Origin: Streptomyces sp. NRRL F-6131
Lineage (GTDB): Bacteria > Actinomycetota > Actinomycetes > Streptomycetales > Streptomycetaceae
NCBI GenBank assembly: GCA_000719695.1
Contig: JOHN01000009.1
Location: 1 to 64,000 of the forward strand
Reading direction: 5' to 3'
DNA length: 64,000 bases
Made by a program: the position numbers and the translations under genes. Of the stretch, positions 48,161-56,742 are shown one piece after another. Under the pieces are notes generated by a model. It searched no databases, was not told where the DNA came from, and worked only from the letters and a program-made list of their open reading frames with translations. The number at the start of each line of letters is the position of its first letter. Position 1 is the first letter of the stretch.

Positions 48161-50389
48161 TTGCCGCAGGTCGAGGACAACGCAGGACACCAGGTGGAAC
48201 TGGAACGGGCGGAGGTGGCCGCCGTCGTCGCACTGTTCGACGAGCGGCTCGCCGACACCCGGGCCCAGCTCGTCGGGACACTGGCCGGGCGGGCGGACGG
48301 CGCCGGCGAGGCGTACGAGCGGGACTTGGCGGCCGAACGGCTCGCCCGGGAGGTGCGGCGCCTCGAAGGTGCCGAGGGCGGGCTGGTGTTCGGGCGCATC
48401 GACCTGACGGACGGCACGGCGCTGCGGATCGGCCGGCTCGGCCTCCAGCGCGAGGAGGACGAGCTGCCGGTCCTGGTCGACTGGCGGGCCGACGCGGCGC
48501 GCCCCTTTTACGAGGCGACGCCGGTGCACCCGATGGGCCTTCGGCGGCGCCGGCACCTGCGCCTCGCCGAACGCACCGTGGTCGGGGTGAGCGACGAGCT
48601 GCTCGACGGCTCCGAGCCCACCGCGGAGGACGTGGTCGGCGACGGCCCGCTCGCCGCCGCGCTCCAGGCGCGGCGCACGGGACGGATGGGCACCGCGGTG
48701 GCCACCCTGCAGACCGAGCAGGACGCGATCGTCCGCTCGTCGCACCGCGGCGTCACCGTGGTCCAGGGCGGCCCCGGTACGGGCAAGACGGTGGTCGCGC
48801 TGCACCGCGCCGCCTATGTGCTCTACGCCTTTCCGAAGGCCGCCGAGCGGGGGGTGCTGGTGCTGGGGCCGAACGCCCGGTTCCTGGACTACATCTCGCA
48901 GGTGCTGCCCTCCCTCGGCGAGAACGACGTCATCCTCGCGACCTGCGCCGAACTGGCCGGGCCGCGGGGGCCGAAGGGGCCGGGCGGGCCGGACGGAGCG
49001 AGCAGAACGGACGGCGCCGACGGGACGGCCTGGGCGTACGGCGCCGACGGGGCGGAAGGCGCCCGGGGACCGGGCCGGGCGGACGGCGGGGTCGGCCCGG
49101 AGGCGGTGGCGCCGGGCGTCGTCGAGCGCCCGGAGGTGGCCCGGCTGAAGGGCCACGCGGCGCTCGCCGAGGCACTGGCCGCGGTGGTCCGCGACCGGCA
49201 GGCGCCGGACGGGGGCTTCACGGTGCGGGTCGGGAAGGAGGACGTCCACCTGGACGAGGCGGAGGTCGCCCAGGCTCGTGACGTCGCACGCCGGAGCGGG
49301 CTCGCCCACCACCGGACCCGCCGGCTGTTCAAGGAGCTGCTGGTCGACGCGGTGACCACCGCCCTGGCCCGGGAGGCCGCCGAGACCCTGGAGCGGATCG
49401 ACGCCGAGGTGGCGGCGCTGACCGGCCTGGACCTGGACCGGGCCGCCGCCGCGGATCTGCGCAATCTGGGCCTGGAAGCCGATCCGGCCGACACCGGACC
49501 GGAGTTCGACGTGGACGCGATGCGGGCCGAGCTGCTCGACGACGACCACGTCGAGCGCATGGTCGAGGAGTTGTGGCCGCACCTCACCCCGGGCGCGGTG
49601 GTGGACGCACTGCTCGGCGACCCCGGGGCGCCCGCCGTCTACCTGCCGGGGTTCACCGCCGAGGAGCACGGCCTGCTGCTGCGCACGCCGGGAGACCCGT
49701 GGACCGACGCCGACCTGCCGCTGCTGGACGAGGCGGCGAGCCTGCTGGACGGCCCGCCGGAGCGGACCTTCGGCCACGTCGTGGTGGACGAGGCCCAGGA
49801 GTTCACCGCGCTCCAGTGGCGGATGGTCCTGCGCCGCTGCCCGGCCCGGTCGATGACCCTGGTCGGTGACTTCGCCCAGGCCGGTCCGGCGACCACCGCG
49901 CACGGCTGGCACGAGGCGCTGGACCCGCACCTTGGGGGCCGCTTCGACCTGCGCACGCTGACCGTCAGCTACCGGACCACCGAGGAGATCCTCGCCACCA
50001 CGCGCGAACTGCTCGCCCGGATCGCCCCCGACCAGGCCCCGATCGGCTCGATCCGGCACGGCGAGGAGCCCCGCACCCGCGAGACCCCGCCGGCCGGGCT
50101 GACGGACGCCGTGCTCGCCGAGGTGCGGGAGCAGGCGGCCGCGCACCCCGGCGACCTGATCGGCGTGGTCTGCGCGGACGCCTCGGTGCCCGCGCTGACG
50201 GAGGCCGGCGTGACCCGGCACGCCCGGCTGGTCCCGGCCTCCGAGGCACGGGGCCTCGAGTTCGACACGACCGTGGTCGTCGACCCCGGGGCGATCACCG
50301 GCGCCCGCCCCGGCGGCGACCGGGACCTGTACGTCGCGCTCACCCGGGCCACCAAGCGGCTGTGCACGGTGGTGGTGCGGCGGGCCTGA
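48161..50389 (+). CDS. helD: HelD-like RNA polymerase recycling ATPase (UvrD-type superfamily 1)
   Basis: A 742-residue protein. Long N-terminal helical arm (VELERAEVAAVVALFDERLA), UvrD-type motor with Walker A QGGPGTGKTVVAL (about residue 205), Walker B VVVDEAQEFTALQWRMVLRR, DFAQAGPATTAHGW, and C-terminal motifs LYVALTRATKRL. HelD pulls stalled RNA polymerase off nucleic acid. A Gly-rich collagen-like insert lies at about residues 268-310. TTG 48161 is chosen because GAGAGGAG lies 7 bp upstream; no ATG fits. A sigma-70-like promoter precedes it. The related HelR confers rifamycin tolerance; this copy lacks the expected upstream element. Confidence 0.85.
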   Translation: MPQVEDNAGHQVELERAEVAAVVALFDERLADTRAQLVGTLAGRADGAGEAYERDLAAERLAREVRRLEGAEGGLVFGRIDLTDGTALRIGRLGLQREEDELPVLVDWRADAARPFYEATPVHPMGLRRRRHLRLAERTVVGVSDELLDGSEPTAEDVVGDGPLAAALQARRTGRMGTAVATLQTEQDAIVRSSHRGVTVVQGGPGTGKTVVALHRAAYVLYAFPKAAERGVLVLGPNARFLDYISQVLPSLGENDVILATCAELAGPRGPKGPGGPDGASRTDGADGTAWAYGADGAEGARGPGRADGGVGPEAVAPGVVERPEVARLKGHAALAEALAAVVRDRQAPDGGFTVRVGKEDVHLDEAEVAQARDVARRSGLAHHRTRRLFKELLVDAVTTALAREAAETLERIDAEVAALTGLDLDRAAAADLRNLGLEADPADTGPEFDVDAMRAELLDDDHVERMVEELWPHLTPGAVVDALLGDPGAPAVYLPGFTAEEHGLLLRTPGDPWTDADLPLLDEAASLLDGPPERTFGHVVVDEAQEFTALQWRMVLRRCPARSMTLVGDFAQAGPATTAHGWHEALDPHLGGRFDLRTLTVSYRTTEEILATTRELLARIAPDQAPIGSIRHGEEPRTRETPPAGLTDAVLAEVREQAAAHPGDLIGVVCADASVPALTEAGVTRHARLVPASEARGLEFDTTVVVDPGAITGARPGGDRDLYVALTRATKRLCTVVVRRA

Positions 50390-50416
50390 GCGGGGGCGGG
50401 ACCGCCCGGAGCAGGA

Positions 50417-50457
50417 CGCCGGGGGCGGCGGGCCGAGGTGGCCCGCCGCCCCCGGCG
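50417..50457. terminator. 18-bp perfect hairpin terminator
   Basis: 50417-50434 pairs with 50440-50457 around a 5-nt loop, between convergent helD and the multicopper oxidase. Confidence 0.75.
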
Positions 50458-50501
50458 GCGTTCAGGCGGGGTCAGGCGGGGTCGGGCACGATCCGGCGGG
50501 G

Positions 50502-52037
50502 TCAGGCACGGTAGGCGACCAGCCCCATCATCCCGGCCTCACCGTGGTAGGCGTTGTGACAGTGCGTCATCCACCGGCCGGGGTTGTCCGCGTCGAAGTC
50601 GCAGACCACCGTCCGCCCGGGCAGCACGATCACGGTGTCCTTGCGCGGGCCCTCGGCGCCGACCTGGAAGGTGTGGCCGTGCAGGTGCACGGGGTGCCAC
50701 ATGGCGGTCCGGTTGACGAACTCCAGCCGGACCCGCTCGCCGTCGCCCACCAGGAACGGGTGCGCCGTCGGGTCGGCCATGTCGAAGGGGCGGCCGTTGA
50801 GCGCCCAGTCGTACCGGGCCATCCCGCCCGTCAGCTCGATCCGGTGGGTGCGGTCCGGTGCGCGGCCCGGCAGCCGGACCTCGTCCGCGGCCCGGAGGTC
50901 GGTGGCGGCGAGGATCCGGCCGTTCAGCTCGGCGGGCCGGTCGGTGACGGCCGGCCCGCCGCCCGCGCCCGTGCGGACCAGCGCCCGCCCCGCGGCGTTC
51001 TTGCCCTCGGCGAGCGCGGTGAGCGGGAAGACGCCGTCCTGGAGGGTGACCAGGACGTCGTAGCGCTCGCCCATGCCGACCAGCAGGGCGTCCACCTCCT
51101 CGTGCCGGACGGGGTAGCCGTCGGTGTGGGTGACGGTCAGCCGGTGGCCGCCCAGGGCGAGGCGGTAGGCGGTGTCGCCGCCGGCGTTGACGATCCGCAG
51201 CCGCACCCGGCGGCCGGGCGCCGACCGGTACACCTCGGGGTCGGCGGCGGTCCGGCCGTTCACCAGGTGGTGCGGGTACCGGACGTCACCGGCGTCGCCG
51301 CCGAGCAGGTCGCTGGTCGCCCCCATCAGCATGAAGGAGCTACCGCCACCGGCGGCCGGTGCGGGGCCGGGCCCGCCGTGGCCGGCGTGGCCGCCCGAGC
51401 CGCCCATCCCCCCGCGGAGCTCGGCGAAGGCCTGGTCCGGGGTGCCGGTGACGCCGTCCAGCCAGTCGTCCAGCACGACCACCCACTCCTCGTCGTACCC
51501 GAGCGGCTCCCGCGGGTCCTCGACGATCAGCGGCGCGTACAGGCCACGGTCGAGCTGGACGCCGACGTGCGGGTGGAACCAGTAGGTGCCCGGCCGGTCG
51601 GTGACGAAGCGGTAGGTGAAGCGGTCGCCCGGCGCGACCGGCCGCATGGTGACCGGCGGCACGCCGTCCATGTCGTTGCGCAGTGCAAGACCGTGCCAGT
51701 GGAGGGTGGTCGGGACGGGCAGGCGGTTGTCGAGCGTGGCGACCAGGGTGTCCCCGGCCGTGGTGCGGATCGCGGTGCCCGGCAGGGCTCCGTAGGTCCA
51801 GGTCCGGGCGGTGGTGCCGCCGCCCAGGTCGACGGTGGCGGCCGCCGCGGTGACGGTCACCGGGCGCTCCCGCCCGGTGGCGCGCCGGGCGGCCTCCGCC
51901 CGGGCGACGGGGCTGCCGGAGGGGTCGACGAGCGGCGGGGCCGCGGGCGCGTCCGAGCAGGCGGCGAGCAGGCCGGCGCCGGCGGCGCCGAGGCCCGCGA
52001 GCAGGAGGGAACGACGGTTGACGGTGAACTCGGGCAT
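50502..52037 (-). CDS. Tat-exported multicopper oxidase (lipoprotein)
   Basis: A 511-residue multicopper oxidase. N-terminus NRRSLLLAGLGAAGAGLLAA is a twin-arginine signal running into a lipobox (LLAAC), so probably a lipoprotein. Copper motifs: LHWHGLALRN, TYWFHPHVGVQ, HPVHLHGHTF and MTHCHNAYHGEAGM. A Gly/His-rich loop (GGMGGSGGHAGHGG) lies near residue 215 and may bind copper. Likely a cuprous oxidase for copper resistance. It lies 108 bp downstream of the His-rich protein gene on the same strand, probably one operon under a CsoR-like site. Confidence 0.88.
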   Translation of the reverse strand: MPEFTVNRRSLLLAGLGAAGAGLLAACSDAPAAPPLVDPSGSPVARAEAARRATGRERPVTVTAAAATVDLGGGTTARTWTYGALPGTAIRTTAGDTLVATLDNRLPVPTTLHWHGLALRNDMDGVPPVTMRPVAPGDRFTYRFVTDRPGTYWFHPHVGVQLDRGLYAPLIVEDPREPLGYDEEWVVVLDDWLDGVTGTPDQAFAELRGGMGGSGGHAGHGGPGPAPAAGGGSSFMLMGATSDLLGGDAGDVRYPHHLVNGRTAADPEVYRSAPGRRVRLRIVNAGGDTAYRLALGGHRLTVTHTDGYPVRHEEVDALLVGMGERYDVLVTLQDGVFPLTALAEGKNAAGRALVRTGAGGGPAVTDRPAELNGRILAATDLRAADEVRLPGRAPDRTHRIELTGGMARYDWALNGRPFDMADPTAHPFLVGDGERVRLEFVNRTAMWHPVHLHGHTFQVGAEGPRKDTVIVLPGRTVVCDFDADNPGRWMTHCHNAYHGEAGMMGLVAYRA

Positions 52038-52145
52038 CGAGGTCTCTCGTGTGAGCGCGTCGGCACGGCGGTCGTCCGTGCCGGTGGACAGGGCCGTTCG
52101 GCGGCGGGGACCCGGAGTTCCGGTTCCCGGCCGCCGTGGGGCCGC

Positions 52146-52727
52146 CTATCTGCGCGAGACGGAGAGGACGTCGAGGTCGGGCGGTGGTGCCCCCGGCCAC
52201 GGAAGGCCGGGGTGGACCGCCGGGCGCGGCGCCGGGTCGACGGGTCCGGCCGTGTCGGGGCCCGCCGCCTGCGGGGCGGCGAGGACGACGCCGCGCGCGG
52301 GCGCCGTCGAGGAGCAGACCCGGTGTTCGGCGCAGTCCCGGGCGGGGTGGGCGGCGACGGCCCGGCCGACGGCGGGGTGCCCGACGGGCCGGCCGTCGAC
52401 CGGCGTCGCGCGGCCGCCGGGGTCGGGGGCGTGCCGGTGGGTCACGGCCGCCGGAGCGGCGTGCGGGACGGCGTGCGGAGTGGTGACGTGCCGGGCCGCG
52501 ACGTGCGGGACGGCGTGCGGAGTGGTGACGTGCCGGGCCGCGGCGTGCGGCGCCGGTGCGACGCCGGCTGGCAGGGTGTGGTGCCCGAGCAGCCCGAGGG
52601 CGGTCAGCAGGAGCAGCAGCAGAGCCGCGCCCGTCCACCGGCGGTGGTGGCCCCGGGACGGGTGCCGGGCCGCCCCGGTACGGGCGGTGGGCCCGTCGGC
52701 GGCGGGTCGGGTGTCCGGGCGGCACAT
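52146..52727 (-). CDS. His-rich secreted/membrane protein (DUF6153-like)
   Basis: A 193-residue protein with one transmembrane or signal segment (WTGAALLLLLLTALGLLGHH) followed by a His/Ala/Pro-rich region containing AARHVTTPHAVPH repeated twice, and two Cys (RDCAEHRVCSS). Resembles DUF6153 proteins found with copper genes in Streptomyces. Probably binds or handles copper outside the membrane. The start at ATG 52727 has no clear ribosome binding site and lies 11 nt from a CsoR-like palindrome. Confidence 0.7.
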   Translation of the reverse strand: MCRPDTRPAADGPTARTGAARHPSRGHHRRWTGAALLLLLLTALGLLGHHTLPAGVAPAPHAAARHVTTPHAVPHVAARHVTTPHAVPHAAPAAVTHRHAPDPGGRATPVDGRPVGHPAVGRAVAAHPARDCAEHRVCSSTAPARGVVLAAPQAAGPDTAGPVDPAPRPAVHPGLPWPGAPPPDLDVLSVSRR

Positions 52728-52738
52728 GGCGGTCACTG

Positions 52739-52753
52739 TACCCCGCCGGGGTA
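52739..52753 (-). promoter_or_regulatory. CsoR-like copper operator
   Basis: TACCCC-GCC-GGGGTA, a perfect 6-bp-arm palindrome resembling the G/C-tract sites of copper-sensing CsoR repressors; 11 nt from the ATG of the His-rich gene. Confidence 0.55.
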
Positions 52754-52785
52754 TATGGACCGGGTAAGCCCGCATGCCCGCCCGG

Positions 52786-53253
52786 TCACCCCTCGTCGGC
52801 CTGCTCCGCCGACCACGTCACCCATGGCGGGCGGACGGCCGCGCAGAGCGGGTGGCCCTTGCCGTCCGTCAACCCGAGCCGGGCGACCAGCCGTCCGGCG
52901 GCCGCCGCCTCGGCGAGGACCTGACCGTCCACCGCGTCGAGCATCAGCTTGGCCCGCCGGAACATGGTGAACCCGCCCGCGTCGTCGATGTCGCCCCACA
53001 CCAGGTAGACGAAGCGCTGCCCGGGCCGCCCCTGGACGTGGCGGCCCTTGATGTCCAGGCCCTCGGCGAGCGGGGTCGCGGTGCACTCCAGCGTCCAGGC
53101 GACCGAGGCCGCGTCGCCGGGGTGGAGCTCGAGCAGCTCGTCGGGGCGTTCGCGCCGCTGGACGGCCACATGGACGTTGCGGTAGCCGGGGAAGCCCGGC
53201 GCGGCGGGGCAGGAGCGGCCGGGGAGGTCGTCGGCTTCGATGCGGATCTGCAC
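52786..53253 (-). CDS. DUF5990 family protein
   Basis: A 155-residue protein with the DUF5990 signature: MQIRIEADDLPGRSC, YRNVHVAVQRRERPDELLEL, HPGDAASVAWTLECT, KGRHVQGRPGQRFVYLVWGD. Function unknown, common in actinobacteria. GTG 53253 has GGGGAGA 8-9 bp upstream. It follows the TauE gene with a 68-bp gap. Confidence 0.85.
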   Translation of the reverse strand: MQIRIEADDLPGRSCPAAPGFPGYRNVHVAVQRRERPDELLELHPGDAASVAWTLECTATPLAEGLDIKGRHVQGRPGQRFVYLVWGDIDDAGGFTMFRRAKLMLDAVDGQVLAEAAAAGRLVARLGLTDGKGHPLCAAVRPPWVTWSAEQADEG

Positions 53254-53321
53254 GGGCCCAGTCTCCCCGGCCCGACCGGCCCGGCGCACCCCCGACGGGC
53301 CCCGGATCGGAGCTCCCGGAG

Positions 53322-54053
53322 TCAGAGCTCCCAGAGTCCCTTGCCGAGGGTGACCAGACCGCCGGCCAGCGCCAGGGTCAGCACCACCAGCCGGGCGGGG
53401 CGCTCCCCCACCCGTGCCGCCAGCATCCGGCCGACGCCCGCGCCGACCGCGATCCCGGCCGCCGTGGTCGCCCAGGCCGGGGCGGCCAGGTGCGGAACCC
53501 CCTTGGCCGCGACCGAGAAGACGTTGACGGCCACTCCGTAGAACTGTGCGTTCGGGAGGAACTCCCGGGCGGTCCACCCCGTGTTGACCGCGTAGAGGGA
53601 GACGGCCGGGCCGCCGACCCCGGCGGCGGAGTTCATGAACCCGCTCGCCGCACCCGCCGCCAGCGCGCCCCGGGTGCCGCGCAGCGAGGAGGCCCGGATC
53701 CCCCGGAGCACCAGCAGGGCCGCCGCGCTGACCAGCAGTCCGATGCCGATCAGCAGGGCGGGTGAGGGCACCCGCCCGGCGACCCAGGCCCCCACCGGGA
53801 CGGTGCACGCCGCGGCGCCGATCAGCGGCAGCATCCGTGCCAGCCGCACCTGCCGCCAGCTGCCGGCCAGTCCGACGGCGCTGATGACGCCCGCCGCGCA
53901 GTTGGACAGCGTCACCCCGTCGCCCGGCCCCAGCAGCAGGACCAGCGCCGGCCCGCAGACGAGGGCGAAGCCGATGCCCGCCAGCCGCTGCACGGACGAT
54001 CCCACCAGCACCAGCAGTCCCAGCAGCGACGCCGCACCCCACTCCACTGCCAC
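53322..54053 (-). CDS. TauE/SafE family sulfite exporter-like permease
   Basis: A 243-residue integral membrane protein with 7-8 hydrophobic helices. Family landmarks are the N-terminal SSVQRLAGIGFALVCGPALV, the second half repeat GAASGFMNSAAGVGGPAVSL and the C-terminal LVVLTLALAGGLVTLGKGLW. These carry sulfite, sulfonates or other anions. GTG 54053 is preferred because GGAGGGGGAG lies just upstream; the longer frame from 54167 is only a Gly/Ala tail. A palindrome lies further upstream. Confidence 0.83.
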   Translation of the reverse strand: MAVEWGAASLLGLLVLVGSSVQRLAGIGFALVCGPALVLLLGPGDGVTLSNCAAGVISAVGLAGSWRQVRLARMLPLIGAAACTVPVGAWVAGRVPSPALLIGIGLLVSAAALLVLRGIRASSLRGTRGALAAGAASGFMNSAAGVGGPAVSLYAVNTGWTAREFLPNAQFYGVAVNVFSVAAKGVPHLAAPAWATTAAGIAVGAGVGRMLAARVGERPARLVVLTLALAGGLVTLGKGLWEL

Positions 54054-54173
54054 CGCTCCCCCTCCACCCGCCCCAGCGTTCCCACGCACCTCGGCGCCGC
54101 GCCGTGCGGAGCCACCCAACCGTAGGCCCACCGCCCCCGCGCCCGGGGCCCACTCCGGGACTCCCACGAACTA

Positions 54174-54187
54174 CTACAGATCTGTAG
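54174..54187. promoter_or_regulatory. 14-bp perfect palindrome in a divergent region
   Basis: CTACAGATCTGTAG, between TauE/SafE and the small gene at 54264. Its TACA-N4-TGTA core recalls operators of BlaI/CopY-type repressors. Confidence 0.4.
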
Positions 54188-54263
54188 AGTCATTAGGCGA
54201 TCACGCACACGATCCCGCGTACGAGCCGCACCACGGCCCGCACCACAGTCAGCAGGGGGAGAC

Positions 54264-54548
54264 ATGGCAGACCGTTCGCACCGTCCGGACCGACCGGACA
54301 CCACCGGCGAGCCGGCCGACGGACCCGGGTGGCAGCCGCCCGAGCACGAGGTCGAGCCCGTCTACCAGCCCGTCCAGATCAACCGCGCGGACGGCAGCTG
54401 GGCGGTCGGCCGGATCAACGCCTGGTGGCGGCCGTCCGCCGACGCCGAGGCCTGGTGCCGCGTCCGGGCGACGGGCCGGGGCGAGACCGCCGCCTGGGTG
54501 CCCTTCGACCCCGAACGCCTCCTGCTGCTCCCGGCCGGCGGCACCTGA
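54264..54548 (+). CDS. Protein of unknown function
   Basis: A 94-residue soluble protein with two conserved-looking blocks: VEPVYQPVQINRADGSWAVG and INAWWRPSADAEAWCRVRAT, then AAWVPFDPERLLLLPAG. The Trp/Pro-rich strands suggest a small beta fold. GGGGGAGAC precedes ATG 54264. No family recognised. It lies 76 bp after the palindrome at 54174-54187. Confidence 0.65.
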   Translation: MADRSHRPDRPDTTGEPADGPGWQPPEHEVEPVYQPVQINRADGSWAVGRINAWWRPSADAEAWCRVRATGRGETAAWVPFDPERLLLLPAGGT

Positions 54549-54576
54549 CCGCGCTCCGGTCCGGCCGCCGCGCCCC

Positions 54577-55293
54577 TCAGCCGCCGGGAGGGCCCGCCGG
54601 CGGCCGCTGCCCCAGCAGGCACGCCACCTCGCGGTCGGTGACGTCCCGGAAGTCGGCGTACCAGGGGCCCACCGCGTGCAGGTACGTCGTCTCGTGCAGA
54701 CAGAGCAGGTCGTCGACGTTCCGGCGGAGCACCACCGCCGACCGCGCGTCGCACACCGGCGCCGCCAGCACCAGCCGCTCGGGCCCGCGGGCCCGCAGCG
54801 CGTGCACCGCGGCATGGGTGAGCGCGCCGTGCAGCACGCCGTCGGTGACCAGCACCGCCGTCCGGCCGTCGAGCGGGAGCGGCGGCCGCCGACTGCGGTA
54901 CAGCTTCTCCAGGCGGTGCAGCTCCACCCGCTGCCGGACCACCTCGGCGGCGAGGTCCGCCGTGCCGAGCCCGAGCCCCCGCATCAACCGCCGGTCCAGG
55001 ACGGGCGGGTCCTCCCCGGCGAGCGCGCCGAGCAGCGTGCCGTTGCCGGGGGCGGTGAGCGGGCGCGCCACGAGGACGTCCAGCGGCGCGGCCAGCTCCT
55101 GCGCCACCTCCAGCGCGACCGCGACACCGCCGGGGCCCAGCCCCACCACGACGGGATCGGCGCCGGCGTGGGCGCCCAGGTGGTCACGCGTCCGCCGGGC
55201 CAGTCGGCGCCCGGCGTCGCGACGGTCGGTGAACAGCGCGGCCACGTCCTCCTCCTCGCCGGCGCCCCCACCCGGCCGGCCCGCGTCGCGCAC
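54577..55293 (-). CDS. Phosphoribosyltransferase-like protein with a degenerate PRPP loop
   Basis: A 238-residue type I phosphoribosyltransferase-fold protein: FTDRRDAGRRLARRT, VVVGLGPGGVAVALEVAQEL, LDVLVARPL, then the PRPP loop position AVLVTDGVLHGALTHAAV. Active relatives read VxVDDGxATGxT; here the first acidic residue is Thr and the T-G-x-T end is HGAL, so activity may be lost or changed. GTG 55293 follows GGGGAGA. A GTGT-N16-GGGTAG promoter lies 43 bp upstream. Confidence 0.78.
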   Translation of the reverse strand: MRDAGRPGGGAGEEEDVAALFTDRRDAGRRLARRTRDHLGAHAGADPVVVGLGPGGVAVALEVAQELAAPLDVLVARPLTAPGNGTLLGALAGEDPPVLDRRLMRGLGLGTADLAAEVVRQRVELHRLEKLYRSRRPPLPLDGRTAVLVTDGVLHGALTHAAVHALRARGPERLVLAAPVCDARSAVVLRRNVDDLLCLHETTYLHAVGPWYADFRDVTDREVACLLGQRPPAGPPGG

Positions 55294-55336
55294 CGGTCTC
55301 CCCGGTCCGAGCGGTCGCCGCCTCTGACCCGGGCGC

Positions 55337-55362
55337 CTACCCCCGCCCGTTCCTCCGTACAC
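55337..55362 (-). promoter_or_regulatory. SigB-type promoter for the phosphoribosyltransferase-like gene
   Basis: On the minus strand: GTGT, 16 bp, GGGTAG. Confidence 0.5.
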
Positions 55363-55396
55363 GCCGCGACGCGGGCGATCCCGGGGTGGCGATCCG

Positions 55397-55852
55397 GTGG
55401 CCGAGGAGACCGGCATCGACCTGCGGGACCGGGGCACCCGACAGCAGGTTCGGTGCGTCGGCCCCGCCAGGTCGCACGTGTTCACGACCGACGGTGCGCA
55501 GTTCTGCTGCGCGTACCAGGAGCTCCAGCACAAACGGGAGGTCCTCGGAGCGGCGAACGCCGCGATCCGGGACCGGGCCGTCCTGGACTTCCTCTCGCCG
55601 TGCGTCCGTCGGGGCGCCGCGTCGGCTCGCCGGCCGGGGCGCCGTTGCGCTCCGTCCTATCCCCGTCCGTCGTGCGGCCGCGGGCGCCGCCCGGCCGATT
55701 CACCGGGATGCCCGTTCCGCTCATCCCACCGCCGCAACGGCGGTCCGGTGCCCGGACGACGGGCCTCGGGCGGTCTCCCCCACGATCTTGTAGTGCACAT
55801 AACATCGGCCGCACAAGCGATTACCGATCGACAGGCGGGGAGAGGGACATGA
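55397..55852 (+). CDS. Unknown protein, apparently truncated
   Basis: From GTG 55397 to about 55620 the codons end in G or C almost always and read as a folded protein (HVFTTDGAQFCCAYQELQHK, AANAAIRDRAVLDFLSPCVR). After that the same frame becomes Arg/Pro-rich with poor codon bias and runs into the WrbA leader. The 3' part seems lost or shifted. I do not recognise the family. Probably a gene remnant. Confidence 0.35.
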   Translation: MAEETGIDLRDRGTRQQVRCVGPARSHVFTTDGAQFCCAYQELQHKREVLGAANAAIRDRAVLDFLSPCVRRGAASARRPGRRCAPSYPRPSCGRGRRPADSPGCPFRSSHRRNGGPVPGRRASGGLPHDLVVHITSAAQAITDRQAGRGT

Positions 55853-56583
55853 CCGTGAAGGTCGCAGTCATCCACTACAGCGCCACGGGTACCGTGCACG
55901 CGCTCGCGCGGGCGGTCGCCGAGGGGGCGGCGTCGACCGGGGCCGAGGTCCGGCTGCGGCGGGTCGCCGAACTGGCGCCCGACAGCGCGATCGACCGCAA
56001 TCCGCAGTGGCGGCAGCACGCCGACGCCACCGCGTCGATGGAGGAGGCCTCACTGGAGGACCTGGCGTGGGCCGACGCCTTCGCCTTCGGCACGCCCTCG
56101 CGGTTCGGGGCACCGGCCGCGCAGCTCAAGCAGTTCATCGACCAGGCCAGCGGGCTGTGGGAGGAGGGCCGGCTGGCGGACAAACCGGTGACGGTCTTCA
56201 CCGCCGCGTTCAACCGGCACGGCGGCACCGAGGCCACCATCCTGTCGCTGTCCAACGTCTTCTACCACTGGGGCGCGTTGATCGTCCCACCCGGCTACAC
56301 CGACCCGATCGTCTTCGCGGCCGGCGGCAACCCGTACGGCACGTCGTTCGCGACCGGCACCTCCGAGGACGGTCCCGACGCGTCCACCCTGGCCGCCGCC
56401 CACTACCAGGGCGAGCGGCTGGCCCGCACCACGCTCCGCCTCCGGGCGGGCACCCACGCGCTCGCCGCGGCGGGCGGTGCCGAGGGGAGCGTCGACCTGG
56501 CCCCCGGCGGGGCCGGCAACGGCAAGGCCGCCGGCTCGGGGGCGGGCAGCGTGCTCCGCGCCCACACCTCGCCCGGCCGGTGA
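55849..56583 (+). CDS. wrbA: NAD(P)H:quinone oxidoreductase, WrbA type IV
   Basis: A 244-residue flavodoxin-like quinone reductase. FMN-binding KVAVIHYSATGTVHALARAV, the WrbA segment AFAFGTPSRFGAPAAQLKQF, a SGLWEEGRLADKPVTVFTA stretch and HGGTEATILSLSNVFYHWG with YTDPIVFAAGGNPYGTSFAT. Two-electron reduction of quinones protects from redox stress. The C-terminal 40 residues are a Gly/Ala extension beyond the normal length of about 200. GGGGAGAGGG precedes ATG 55849. A 16-bp terminator follows. Confidence 0.9.
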   Translation: MTVKVAVIHYSATGTVHALARAVAEGAASTGAEVRLRRVAELAPDSAIDRNPQWRQHADATASMEEASLEDLAWADAFAFGTPSRFGAPAAQLKQFIDQASGLWEEGRLADKPVTVFTAAFNRHGGTEATILSLSNVFYHWGALIVPPGYTDPIVFAAGGNPYGTSFATGTSEDGPDASTLAAAHYQGERLARTTLRLRAGTHALAAAGGAEGSVDLAPGGAGNGKAAGSGAGSVLRAHTSPGR

Positions 56584-56668
56584 CCGGGGGCGCGCCGGCG
56601 GTGCTCCGGGCTGATCCTGCCTCGTCCGGTCCTATCCGCCCCGGACCGGTGTGATCAAGTAATCCGGC

Positions 56669-56709
56669 CCCTGCCGGGGAGCCCTTCTTCGGGCTCCCCG
56701 GCAGGGTTT
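56669..56709 (+). terminator. 16-bp hairpin terminator with T-rich tail
   Basis: CCCTGCCGGGGAGCCC paired with its complement around a TTCTTC loop, then TTTC. The strongest terminator in the window, 85 bp after wrbA. Confidence 0.85.
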
Positions 56710-56742
56710 CCTCCGAGGCGCGCGGAACGGCCGGGCAGTCCT

